A DNA stretch of 64,000 nt from Sporodiniella umbellata (lineage: Eukaryota > Mucoromycota > Mucoromycetes > Mucorales > Rhizopodaceae): positions 62,001-126,000 of the forward strand of contig JAIXMR010000071.1 in assembly GCA_025677835.1 (NCBI GenBank), read 5' to 3'. The notes under the pieces were generated by a model. That model was given only the letters and a program-made list of their open reading frames with translations. It was not told the DNA's origin and did no database searches. Shown here piece after piece: positions 34,141 to 45,300 of the stretch; positions within the stretch are counted from its first letter, which is position 1, and every line of letters begins with the position of its first letter. The translations under genes and the position numbers were made by a program.

Positions 34141-35663
34141 CTTTCTAATGGTCTTCAATAAAAAAAAAATAATTGAAAAAAAAGCCAACGCTATAATTTC
34201 ATTTTCTGATCAGACACTCAAATACTGTTCTACTAAAAAAAAGAGTTAGTTTTTGTCTATAACACTCACATTGATTATCGAAAGTAAGATTTAATTCGTA
34301 CTGGCTTCAAGCCTTTGAAGGGAGTACATAAAGCCATAAAATATTGCTAATAGTGCTTTATATTAATATATACTACAATCGTTTCGGTTTTGGCTGGATG
34401 GTCTCTTTTTATTAAAAAAAAGTCTCAATTTTTAAAGCGATCAATTACTAAAGAAGTTTTATTCTGTCCGAAGACTTTTGAATATTTAAGCAGCCGCCAC
34501 CTACAACTGCTGTGCTCTAGGGTGTTGACGACAATCGGCGGTCATACTGGCGTTGGAATCTGACAAGTTTCTTTTAAACATATAAAGTAGTATCAAGGAG
34601 TGTTTTGCACCATTTCTCTCTCGGCTCCTAATAGGTTTACATCTCTCAATATGGCGTACATCATCTAAGTATGTGGTTTCAATTATTTCTGTTTTTTTTT
34701 AGAATAAAAGAATGATTAATATCTCTCTCCAGGTGACTGCCTATACAAAAAAAAAGAAAAGAAAATGAATTAACCAAACTAGGAACTAAAATCGGAAAGG
34801 TAGATTTAAAGCTTAGATTCACTGCAAAAGTCACTGCGAGAAACTGTATACTGGCTTGAAATCACCACTTTTATGTTGTATAGCATTTCCGGAATCTATT
34901 CTCAAAACATGTGGAAATGTCTACTTCAGTTGCGGCAAGTTCAAAAAAGACTTACACTTAGGGCAGTCTGTAGTCTTTCTATGACTAATTTGAAAAGCTT
35001 TTTTGAAATGCTTTGATGGATTCTACCATAAGCTTAAATTATTTCGATAGCAAAGATATTGTTTCAGAACGTTTTTTCTTATTTCCGCTTGTTTTTACAA
35101 CTAGTAGAAACCTATCGCTTTATGAGGAAATGTTTTTTTCGAATTGACGAACGGATTCCGGAAATAGTGTAAACATGGCCTTTGCTAATGGGTCTCAAAA
35201 TGTACTAAAATACTTATGTTCAACACTACCCAAAGTGTGTCTATTGTCTTCTTCTATTCTGTATTTCACGACCTTGCTATTAGTATTTTTGCTTTCAGGA
35301 ATTGCTGATATAGCACCTCATTTTACATCACCTCCAATTCAATAATTAAGCGCCTAAAAGCTTCTAAAGAGGTGAAAGCGCTGTATGATATGAAGCAAAA
35401 ACCGAAAACAATGGTCGATACCTACTAGTGTTTTCTCGGAATTAATACACTAAGAATCAGCTAAAGTGAGGACTTTTACATTTTCGAAAATCCTTGAAAA
35501 AAAAGAGGAGCAAAAGCCCAAAGTAAACCAAACATACAGAGTATTGCACGGCATTTCCATCATCAATTTATTTACAAAAGCCGGAAAAAGTTATCTAACA
35601 AAAATCAATTATTTCTATAAACCAAAGTCTGACACAGAAAAAATCTTTAGTGTACATTGGTTT
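34141..35663. other. Intergenic region after the acetyltransferase cluster
   Basis: No recognisable gene. The open frame at 35466-35717 overlaps the last exon of the ankyrin gene on the other strand and is treated as a shadow. Confidence 0.5.
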
Positions 35664-36837
35664 TTAGCGTTGGTTGGCCTCATGCAAGTAGTTTACTATA
35701 TCCTCATGATGCCATAGTATGGCTTTAAAAAAAGTTAAAGGAATGTAATAATTTACTGTTTTTGTTCTTACCAACATCACTAGCAGTTCTTCCCAATTTG
35801 TCTTGGTGGTATAAATTAACACCAATATCTTCCACCAAAAATTCTACTGCTGCCAGATGACCCTGTCTTGAGCTATGCATAAGAGGGGTCCACAAATCCC
35901 ATAAGTCTGGCAAATCCCATTTAATGGACGGGATAAGCTGGAGTAAGTATAGAACGTTGAGATGAGACATCATAGCCGCATGATGCACCATAGTTCTACC
36001 TAGTGAATCTTTATCGTTAGGGTCTGCACCTTGGTCAAGTAAATACTTTAAAAGTTCTAAATTTTGGGATACAGCAGCGTCTAGAAGTAGATTGCGACCT
36101 GAGTTATCCCGATGTAGTAAAAGACTGGAAACTGGAATCTGCGCACGTTGTAGAAAATAGGTAGTGATTTCATAAGCAGCAGTACCTTTTTCGTCATATG
36201 AAAGCGCTGCCGCTGCTTGAATGGGAAGCCTTCCAGAATTGGTAGTTTGTGTAATGGTATTAGGACATTTGTCTGTCAAATACTTTGCTAGCTCGATATG
36301 ACCTATAAAGCGAAACTAGTTTTTAGTACCAAGCAAATCACGTTTTCTGTTTTTCGTTACCCTCTTGGGTTGCTAAGTAGAGAGCTGACCGACCGTCTTT
36401 TGTAGTCCGGTTTAATAGTGCCCCAGCATTTACCAATATTGTGACTATTTCTGTGTACCCTTTCATAGCTTTTGCAAAAGACTGTAAATTGCTTGTCCAA
36501 GAAACACAAACGTATGCTTACCCGCTATCATAGTCGGTGTCCAGTCCCCTCGTTTCATAGCATTAACGTCTGCCTTACATTTAGTTACAAGATATTTAAC
36601 ACAGTCAACTGAATCGATGGCTTCATGAAGAGGTCGTCTCCCATGCTCATTTACTGCTTCAATGTCTGCACCGTATTTAACCAGTAGCCTCATTACCGGC
36701 ACATTATGTGCTCTAGAAGCAAAATGTAAAGCCGTATCACCATGGTTGTCTTTTTTGTTGATCTCTAGGTGCCTTTCGTTTCTTAAAATGCTCTCTACCT
36801 GATTCGCATTTTCTAGTGACTTGATTAACTTTTGCAT
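35664..36837 (-). CDS. Ankyrin-repeat protein, ANKRD16-like
   Basis: Four exons, 36837-36522, 36468-36361, 36302-35772 and 35722-35664, close in phase and give 337 residues, close to animal ANKRD16 at about 360. Almost the whole protein is ankyrin repeats: DTALHFASRAHNVPVMRLL, then RRPLHEAIDSVDCVKYLV, DWTPTMIA, KDGRSALYLATQEGHIELA, RNLLLDAAVSQNLELLKYL, TPLMHSSRQGHLAAVEFL and a final helix pair ending EDIVNYLHEANQR. The combination DIEAVNEHGRRPLHEA...DWTP resembles ANKRD16, which in mammals interacts with alanyl-tRNA synthetase in translation quality control. That function is only a suggestion here. The last 19-codon exon lies beyond a GTAAGA donor that is otherwise read through to a nearby stop. 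Confidence 0.82.
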
Positions 36838-36908
36838 AATAGAACTACAAACAAAAAAAGTTTTTTTTTTTTTGCAAAAAATATCTCTCTGTCTTTAAAC
36901 TCTTAGAT
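36838..36908. promoter_or_regulatory. 71-bp bidirectional promoter
   Basis: Only 71 bases separate the start codons of the ankyrin gene (-) and the RnpA-like gene (+), so both must share promoter and 5' leader. The stretch contains a T12 run. Confidence 0.6.
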
Positions 36909-37325
36909 ATGAAAGTACCCTCTTTAAATACTGAAAGAATAGCTCAGATTTTCTCTACAAAGGGAGATGCTTTTTTCTCCTGTGGAAGCTTTAATTTGAA
37001 AGCTTTTAGAAATTCAAAAACAAAAACAATTAATGCTTCACTAATTACTGGAAAGAAAAAAGTAAGCAAGTCAGCAGTCATTAGACACAGAGTAGATAGA
37101 AGATTGAAGCAAGCCATATCAAGTACCTTCCTTCAATCCAAACTTAAAGGCAAAGAAAAAACTTGTCTACGAAACCATTACAACTTAGCTCATTTCATTG
37201 TAGGTTACGATATTCTATTCTTTACTACACCAGCTGTATACGATAGACCTTGGAATTTGTTGCTAAAAGACCTTGAAGCTGCAGTAGCTAGAGTTAAAAA
37301 ACCATTACAGAAACAGAAACCGTAA
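36909..37325 (+). CDS. Bacterial-type RNase P protein (RnpA)-like protein
   Basis: An intronless gene of 138 residues. The layout follows bacterial RnpA along its length: an N-terminal helix and strand (LNTERIAQIFSTKGDAFF), a central strand, then KKKVSKSAVIRHRVDRRLKQA, where RHRVDRRL matches the RNR motif RNRIKRRL that contacts RNase P RNA, followed by YDILFFTTPAVYDRP and a last helix DLEAAVARVKK. The protein is very basic. RnpA is the protein cofactor of the catalytic RNA that trims tRNA 5' leaders. In a fungus the likely place is the mitochondrion, but no strong presequence is evident. Another ribosomal-S5-fold RNA-binding role is possible. Confidence 0.7.
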   Translation: MKVPSLNTERIAQIFSTKGDAFFSCGSFNLKAFRNSKTKTINASLITGKKKVSKSAVIRHRVDRRLKQAISSTFLQSKLKGKEKTCLRNHYNLAHFIVGYDILFFTTPAVYDRPWNLLLKDLEAAVARVKKPLQKQKP

Positions 37326-37903
37326 CATTGTACCTCGTGAGTACCAAAACTAATATAATATTCAATTCAGCTCGGACTTTTTTTCCCCAAAGCAAAGAGT
37401 GTGTATTTGTTTTTGTCTTCTTTTTATTTGCGGTTTTAAAAGCAATTCAGCTTTACTTTTGTAGAGGATTTGGCTTTATATGTTGACTTTAAATCGAGTT
37501 CTTTATCACATCAGCGGTATTGAGTTTGACGGAAAAAACACACATTAGATGGATTGATAGAAAACAAAAATACTTTGTTTTTCCCCAAAAACGTTTGACA
37601 AGATTAGCTTAAACCGACCCCTGAATGCGTTGAAGAATTTTGGTTACAGCTTCATGACTTTTTCAACAGACTTACTGTTTTCTAGAGTCTGTATACAGAG
37701 GTCTCACCAAATCGCTGCGAACTAAAACAAAAAATGTAATTTTTGGTATATATGAAGGGTGTTCACAAACGAAAAGACTTTCAATATAATTGTTGATAGT
37801 ATAAGAAATGCAGTAACATTCAAAAAAGAAAAAAGCTTTTGCGTACTGAAACGGGGGGTTTTTTTTTAAAAGTGCTTTGGAAGACTTTGTAGAACATTGC
37901 GTA
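37326..37903. other. Intergenic region between converging RnpA-like and CRAL-TRIO genes
   Basis: Serves as the 3' region of both convergent genes. An open frame on the - strand at 37672-37911 overlaps the end of the CRAL-TRIO gene and has no family resemblance. Confidence 0.5.
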
Positions 37904-39641
37904 TCAACCATGCAAGCGTTTATTTCGACTGTCTAGAGAATTCGAGAACGTAGAACTCAACGCAGCTGCTATCGTTGCAGTCACACCAACCGTTGCATAT
38001 GTTATTTGCTCTTTTGAACCAACAAATAGCTTCGCTAAAGACTTTTTCAAGGTGTGTTCGACTGGCCCTCTTAAAAACACATAAAGCAGTAGCCAGTAAA
38101 CAGCTCCTTTGTATGCGAATGACATCCTAAAGACTTTTCGTGTCATTCTAACCATTCTTTGTTCAGCTCGTGCTAACTGGTGCCTTAAAGGCGACGTAAA
38201 GTATATACTATGTGGGTGATCGCTTGGTAACATGTGCGGGAAATGTGCTGTTTTGTTGTCTTTTATCATAAAAAGTTCCGCTTCGTCTATTAAGCCATCT
38301 TGTTCTAATAGTAGTTGGTTAAGTCGGTCTGTCAATTCATTACTGAGTGCATTCACGGGACGTCTATTGTTAGTACCCAGAAATGAAGACAGAAAAGTGT
38401 TGTCTCCCATATGAAATCCGTTCAAGAAGTAACGTGGTTCTGAAGTTCGTGTTGTTTGCAGACGTCTGCTGTATGAATTTATTGGCGTTAGCGATCCTGG
38501 TGTAGCGTAAACGCTTGAAGGAACAGATGCGATGGTGGAATTAACAAAAGTTGGTGACTGGTAGTTGAGAATATATTCAGGAGCATCAAAAAATAAGCTA
38601 CTATCCATAGAAGAAAGCGAAGTACTGCGAGACAGACGGGTATCAATTGTTGGGGAAGGGGGTGTAAATCGAGTTTCTGTAGCATACAGATCAAGTATTG
38701 GATCTGAGCCCAAACTCCAGATATATTCGTCTTCACCTCCCAAGGCTAGTGAATTAAAGGCAATTAGACAAAATATAAAATTGTATAAGCATGTATCAAT
38801 ACCCTTTACAAGATTTTTTTCGCTTATAATTTGCTTTAGTTCTTGGCTTGAAACGAAATTGACTCTGGCTTTTGCCCTGTCACTTAGTACAAGTTTTACT
38901 ACTTGCCATATCCCTTGATACATCCATCCAAAGTTGACAATATATACAGATCCTATAAATCCAGGAAATCTTTCATTGGTAATATTTTTCAAAGCTTGAA
39001 CTAAGTGAGTATCTACTGGAACGAAAGGGGCTTTTGCAATGTCTATTACAATAGAGATTTGTGATACCAATGACGGCTTCGCCCCTTTGTCTTCGTTTTC
39101 TTTCGTTTTATCCCGTGTTATCTGCCTTGCCATTTCCATCACTAAGCATGCAAATGGCTGCATAAAATCAGAAAGGTTCTTTGTTTTGTCTGAAAACTTT
39201 GGAAAGTGACGCATTTGAATGATAGCAACCGGCCGTCCAATCAGGTCTTGCTTATGGAAAAACGAAAATCCATTTTCAAAAAACTCGGGAGTGACAGATT
39301 GGTACGTCATACGGCTTATTTTTTTTTCTGCTCTCCATTGTATTGTATTTAATAGTTTTGCGATAGTTTCTTCTTTCGCAAACTCTGCATCTTTCAAAAA
39401 CCGAAAAACCGTAACTAAAACCAAAAACTTTGAGTAGGCTGTTTGTTTCTAAAGTTCCTTTTGGCAACCTTTTACCTTTGTCGTTTATATATTCTACAGC
39501 GTCATTATGATCGGTTTTTTGTTCAAACTTTAGAAGCTCGATATCTTTTAGACACTGCTGCTGCACTTCTACTATTAATTCTCGGTGATTTGTATATTCT
39601 TCCTGTAGAGAAATGTTGTTTTGTGTGGCAACGCTTAACAT
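37904..39641 (-). CDS. CRAL-TRIO (Sec14-like) lipid-transfer protein with C-terminal hydrophobic segment
   Basis: Three exons, 39641-39476, 39414-38803 and 38745-37904, close in phase and give 539 residues. The CRAL-TRIO N-terminal helix bundle reads VTVFRFLKDAEFAKEETIAK and NTIQWRAEKK. The lipid-binding domain shows RPVAIIQMRHF, QISIVIDIAKAPF, ERFPGFIGSVYIVNFGWMYQGIW and finally LGGEDEYIWSLG, the usual GG-E/Y-G closing motif. A Ser/Thr-rich linker follows, then a C-terminal hydrophobic segment (YWLLLYVFL, and TYATVGVTATIAAAL), suggesting a tail-anchored membrane protein. The second intron (38802-38746, 57 bp) keeps the frame open, so a naive translation adds 19 false residues. A start at 39698 is possible. 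It probably moves phosphoinositides or related lipids. Confidence 0.88.
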
Positions 39642-39811
39642 TTCAAAGTTAAAATCAAGTATGAAAGAGAAAGTATCCTTCACACCCCTCCCTTTCAAAT
39701 GTATTAAAAGAGTTACTTAATTTGGGAATATATAGTCACATTAACAGTCTTACTCCAAGTGCAAAAAAAAAAAAAAAAAAAAAAAAACCTGGCACTTTCG
39801 ATCTTGTAAAC
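39642..39811. promoter_or_regulatory. Shared promoter of the CRAL-TRIO gene and NOC3
   Basis: 170 bp lie between the divergent start codons. An uninterrupted A25 run at 39763-39787 sits 24 bp before the NOC3 ATG. Poly(dA:dT) of this kind keeps fungal promoters free of nucleosomes. Confidence 0.55.
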
Positions 39812-42368
39812 ATGCCTCCATCTAAATTCAAGAAAGGGACTAGCAACAAAAAAGCAGCAAAAACCTCGGCGCCTGCTACAAAGAAATTTAACAAAAAACC
39901 TGCGACAAATAACAAGAAAGATGACCACAAAAAGGATAGCAAAAGGAAAGCTTTAAAGGTACTTCAAAATTTGAATCTCTTGTTTCAGTGTGATATTTAA
40001 CTACGATACTGCTAGGAATTCGTTTCTGTTCCCGAGAAAGATAATTACGATTTTTCTGACGAAGATGTTGAGTTTTTTAATGAAAATAAAGGCTTTGGCT
40101 CTTTTTTGACTGGACTGGACGCTAAAGAATTGACAAGGTTAGTATTCATTTAGTCCCAAATTCGAACCTTTTGTGAAAAATGATTCTTTTTTTAGAAACA
40201 ACTCTAAGAAAAAAAATAAAGCAAAGTCTGTTGCAGTCAAACAGCAACAAAAAGCCAATACAATTGTTTCATCTGAAGAAGATGTCGATTCCGATCAAGA
40301 ATTAGACGAATTTGAGGAACTTGATTCAGATCTTGAAAAAGAATTGGAAGATATGGATGAGACTGAAATGAGCCAAGTATTAGACTTAGAAAAAGAGCAG
40401 AAAAAAACTGAGAAACCTTCAAAGTATAATTCTGATGAAGAAATGGATTACGAATCAAAGCCTAGAACAGGCACAAGTAGTTGGTCAAAAGAAAAGGAGT
40501 CTACCAAATTGCCTATAAAGCTTCCCGGCGGCAGAATTACTCAGGTGGATGATGAAGACGACGAAGATAACCAAAGTGTTGTATCAGAGGTGGAGGAGGT
40601 GGAGGAGGTGCAGAAGGTGGAGGAGGAAAAGCCAACTAAAGAAGAAGAAGAACTTGAGGAAGTCAAGTTAACTAAGAAGCAGTATCTAATTTCCAAAAAA
40701 GAAGAGCTGGCTCAGTGTGCATCTTTACTTTCTGAAGATCCCGAAGAGAATGTTGGTCAATTGAGGAAAATCCGATCTGTTTATCGAGACGACAATCCTA
40801 TCGTCAAAAAGCTGTCATTGCTGACACAGCTTGCAGTCTACAAAGATATTTTGCCAGGGTATCGTATTCGTCCGTTGACAGAAGAAGAACAGTCGCAAAA
40901 GGTCTCAAAAGACGTCAAGAAGTTGAGAGAATATGAAAAAGCTCTATTGCAAAACTACGAACAATACGTCAAAGATTTAGCAGCATTGCTTAGCAAAAGA
41001 AATGTAGAAGAAAACGAGTCATTGGCTGCGGTTGCAGCAAAGTGTCTTTGCGATCTGCTTGTTGCAAAAACATATTTCAATTTCCGCTTAGAAATAATGG
41101 TATCTGTCATTACACACATGAGTACTGTAAAATGGAACGATGGATCAGAGCTTTGTAAAAAGGCTATCATTGAAATATTTGAAAATGACGAGTCTGGAAA
41201 ATATTCACTTGACGCAGTGAAAATGATAACTCGTATGATCAAATCAAAAGGATATGTTGTTTCGGAAAACGTAGTCAGTACATTCTTGCATCTTCGACTC
41301 AAGGACGAAATGGCACCTCAAGGAAACAATGACGATGAAACCGTTGGGAAAAAGAGGAAAAACAACTCCAAACCCTTTATTAACAAAAAAGCCAAGAAAG
41401 CTTTGAAAGAAACAAGAGAAATTGAGAAAGAATTCAAAGAGGCGGAAGCAATAGTTAGCAAAGAGGAAAAAGATAAGAATGTAAGAGACTAAACAAAGTA
41501 AACTATTACAGTAAATTTGACACTATAGATTTAGCATTCCGAGACATTAAAGTTGGTATTTGCATTCTATTTTAGAATATTGAAAAAGCAAACCACCTCA
41601 CCCTTGCTGCCTGCTGTTCTAGAAGGCCTTTCAAAATTCGCTCATTTAATTAACATGGATTTCTTTGACGATTTACTTAACGCCCTTCGTGATGTGATGC
41701 GTTCATTTGAAGATGATAACGATTTTTCTCGCACAAGCTCAGGAACACGGAAAAGACTACTGTGTATAACAACTGCATTTGAGCTGCTATCTGGTCAAGG
41801 AGAGGCCATCAGTTACGATTTGAAAGACTTTTACGCAGAAATTTACCACATATTATTTAAATCAACATATCATACAAAAATAGAAGAAAAACCTGAAAGT
41901 CAAGAATCAACAGAAAGCGAAATGATTATAAGGGGACTTGAGCTTATGTTTTTGAAAAAGAGGCAAATTCCTGTAGACCGCTTAGCTGCTTTTGTAAAGA
42001 GATTTTCTATAGTGGCTTTAAACATGCCAACAAAAACGGTTGTAGAGTGTCTTGGCTTGACGCAAAAACTTGTTCAGGTTTGAAACTAGTAAGGAAAAAA
42101 AGGACTGTAGCTAAAAATATTTTAGAAAGATAATCGTTTAGATGCGCTACTGCAATCTGAGGATAGGGCCTCTAACGGCGTTTTTATGCCATTACTGAAT
42201 GACCCTGAGCTTTGCAATCCATTTGGTACAAGTTTATACGAACTGTTCCTCTATCAGGTATAAAATCGTATATTGGATTGACTGAGTTATGTGCTAACAA
42301 GGACTTAGAATCACTATGACCCCACCATTAGAAATATGGCAAAAGGCATACTTAAAACAACGCAATAA
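39812..42368 (+). CDS. NOC3: Nucleolar complex protein NOC3
   Basis: Six exons, 39812-39958, 40016-40137, 40196-41480, 41535-42077, 42126-42257 and 42309-42368, close in phase and give 762 residues. NOC3 escorts pre-60S ribosomal particles from nucleolus to nucleoplasm and in yeast also supports replication licensing. The first 60 residues are very basic with nucleolar-targeting Lys runs, followed by a long acidic region (about 90-250). The NOC3 domain contains RKIRSVYRDDNPIVKKLSLL, and the CBF/Mak21 domain contains SETLKLVFAFYFRILKKQ and SPLLPAVLEGLSKFAHLINM. It ends NHYDPTIRNMAKGILKTTQ, shorter than animal NOC3L, which continues beyond this point. The fourth exon begins at the second of two candidate AGs, since the first leads to an in-frame stop. 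Confidence 0.92.
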
Positions 42369-45300
42369 AGTCTCCGATTTCTCTATTTGTATTCCCTACA
42401 GGAGTAACACTAAAAAAAAAGGACAGTAACCAGCCTTTTCGGATATCTGCATGGCAGACGGAGAAGAACCCGTATTATATACACGTGAAAAAAAGACTTA
42501 ACCTCCAGTAGCAAACCTAAAAATAGCTATGACACCACCAAAATTATATGTTTGTTTGTTCCTTCTTTTTAATTTAACGCGAATCGTATACAAATTTCAC
42601 TATATGATTTCTGAGAGCAGGGTTTAGTAAGTTATTAGTCGGGTAAAAGAGATCTAAATGCGGGAAAAGGCCAAAAATGAAATCAATATGACTCCACTAT
42701 GGTAAAGTTTTTTTTTCCCTTCTATAGCAATAATTTTTACACGAAAAGAAATCAAACATTTAAACTGCAGTTTTAAGTAATTTTTATTGTATATCTTTTT
42801 TTTTTTCTTTGGCATATGCATAGATCATATTCATAGTTCATAGAGTAAAAACAATCAACTTTTTTCAAAAAGATAAGTAAAGGAATGTGTGTTCAAAGCT
42901 TGGTTTTTTTTTGTGCTTAATGTGTTTTTTTTTTTTTTTTTTTTTTTTTTGGTTTTATGTATAAAAATATACATGTAGCTGTATAACCTTTTTTGGTTAT
43001 ATTAGTTTGCTCACTGTCTCAAAGAAACAGGGCAGTTCTATAAAACAAGTCAATGTTATAAAAAAAGCCGTTTATATTTCCTTACCACCGTCTGATGAAC
43101 GCGTGAGCCACAAACAAGACAGAGACAATTTCCGTTGGAATGAAATTTTCGAATTGGTTCTTTGTCATTCTTTGCTTTACAAACGACCATGTCAAGAATA
43201 CTGCCACACATTCAATATACAAAAAGACGAAACAAAAGACTTGCAAAACTGAGGAATTTATTAAATAGTCTCGCCAAATTGTGTAACAAATTTTGTTTTC
43301 GCATTTTCACATGCTAACCGAGAGTCATAGCTAACAAATTTTTCGATAGGTAATAATGAAATACAAACAATACAAGTTATCGTACCATATTCTCTACTGT
43401 AGTATAAATTGTCTCTATCTACTCTCTTTCTTTCTGGCTATTTTCCAATTTTTCCCTTTTTTTTTCCATTTCTCCCTTTCACCGATGACTTTTGAAGTCA
43501 AGAAACAAAAAGACATAGTATACGTTAATATGAATTCGCTGTCGGATTCTTTTAATCTTTTTTTTTTGAAAAATATAGAAATAATAAATAGAAAAGTTAC
43601 CTAAAAAACTTTTATCCAGCCTTTAGTTAACAACTAAAAGCTTTGACAGTCAAAGTTTAGTAAGAAAAATTCAGTTGTTTTTAGGTAGCCAACCAAAAAC
43701 AGCCTTTTTACCTCATTTATTATAGTGTTCAGGTTTACTAAACAGTAATTTATTGGCGGTTTGCGTTGGCTAATTAATCAATATTCCAGCTCTCTTCTGT
43801 ATACAGTTACTTTCACGTGTCATGGTGATGCGGAGCATAGCTGTTACATAATATGTCTGGATTTATAATTTTCCCTATAAAGAAATTTTATAGACAAGTG
43901 TAGAAGGCAGGTACCTGAGACAAATAAAGATATGAGTTTAAAAAATACCCCCAAAAACTCAACCAATTTTCTCCAATAGCTTTGAGAGCCAACTCAAGGC
44001 AAAATAAAGATAAAAATTTTCTTATATAAGCAGCTTATGAGAAATTGAAAAAAATTGCATGTATGCTATATTTTTGTTTTTGCAGTGTCATACGGTGTTA
44101 TGTATGATCACACAATATATTATATTGGATACTCATCAAACTATTGGGTATTACTAAAAGCAATATGTCACGATAAAGGCACGTATTACCTAAACATCTC
44201 AAATTATTTTCAAATTTAATATAATGAAAACTTGTGTAAAGCTCTGGTTTAATTTACTATGAAAGGCTATTTTGGTATCAAAATCTATGTATTGTGGTAT
44301 TATGACAAGCCGTTCCTATAGATTTTATTGTAAAGCTTTCAAGGCCTTTAGTTCTTTTTAATACCTCTTTTTTTTATACGAAATCTGATTTTTTAAGTAC
44401 AAATTCTAACAAAGATTATCAAAAGGTAAACTTTATCTTATCAAATAGAAAAATAGAATAAAGGTTTTATAACAGTCTCTTAATTTTAGATATTACAACA
44501 TTTTCAAATACAATAGCATTTTTAGTTAATTTGTATACTTATAAAAAAGAAAAAGAAAAAAAAAGTAAATGTAGGATGCAAAGACTTAACATGGCTTGAC
44601 GATGCAACACACTTTTTAAAAACAATCAGAAAAAGAATAAAGAAATTATAATTATTTAATTGTGGTCATTTCTCAAATATAAATACAAAAAAAAACACAG
44701 GCTGGGAAGTATTTTTGTATTTTAATAAAAACCAAAGAAAAAAAAAGATAAACAGTAAAAAAACTATTTCAGCTACGTTAAACTTTAAATTTTTTATTCA
44801 ATCATACTTTAGTAAACTGTCTTTGTATCAAGTTTCATAAAAAGTATAGATTATAAAAAATATACGTAAAATGTGTTTTAGAAAAAATCTCACGATAATA
44901 AATAAAAGAAGGAGTCACACCAAACAAAAAACATAGGTACAAGTTATCTTTAAAGTAACGCAAAACTCCATATTTCTTTTATCAAACAGCACATGGCCTC
45001 AAATGCTTGGAGTATTTTTCCATTAAAGAAATACATAGAATTACAAAGACTACTCGTTGAATATAAGATACAAGTTAATTTGAAACAGCAAATGAAAATA
45101 CTAAAAAGCATCAACTTTCTACAAATTAATTTTATTAAATACTTTGACAATATGGAGACAAAAATTTAATGACATTTACTGATTCGATTTCTCAAAAATA
45201 GCCACATACACAAAAAGTTCTATAGATCAAGAAAAGCGGTTTTACATCATGCTTTTTGAGTATTCGAATGGCTTTTCTTTTTCTTATTTTGTCTTTTTAT

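Noticed and set aside
35466..35717. 83-codon + strand open frame
   Set aside because: It overlaps the last exon of the ankyrin gene on the other strand, which continues the ankyrin fold convincingly.
39276..39698. Separate 140-residue ORF beside the CRAL-TRIO gene
   Set aside because: It is exon 1 of the CRAL-TRIO gene read past its donor at 39475. Splicing to 39414 restores the frame.
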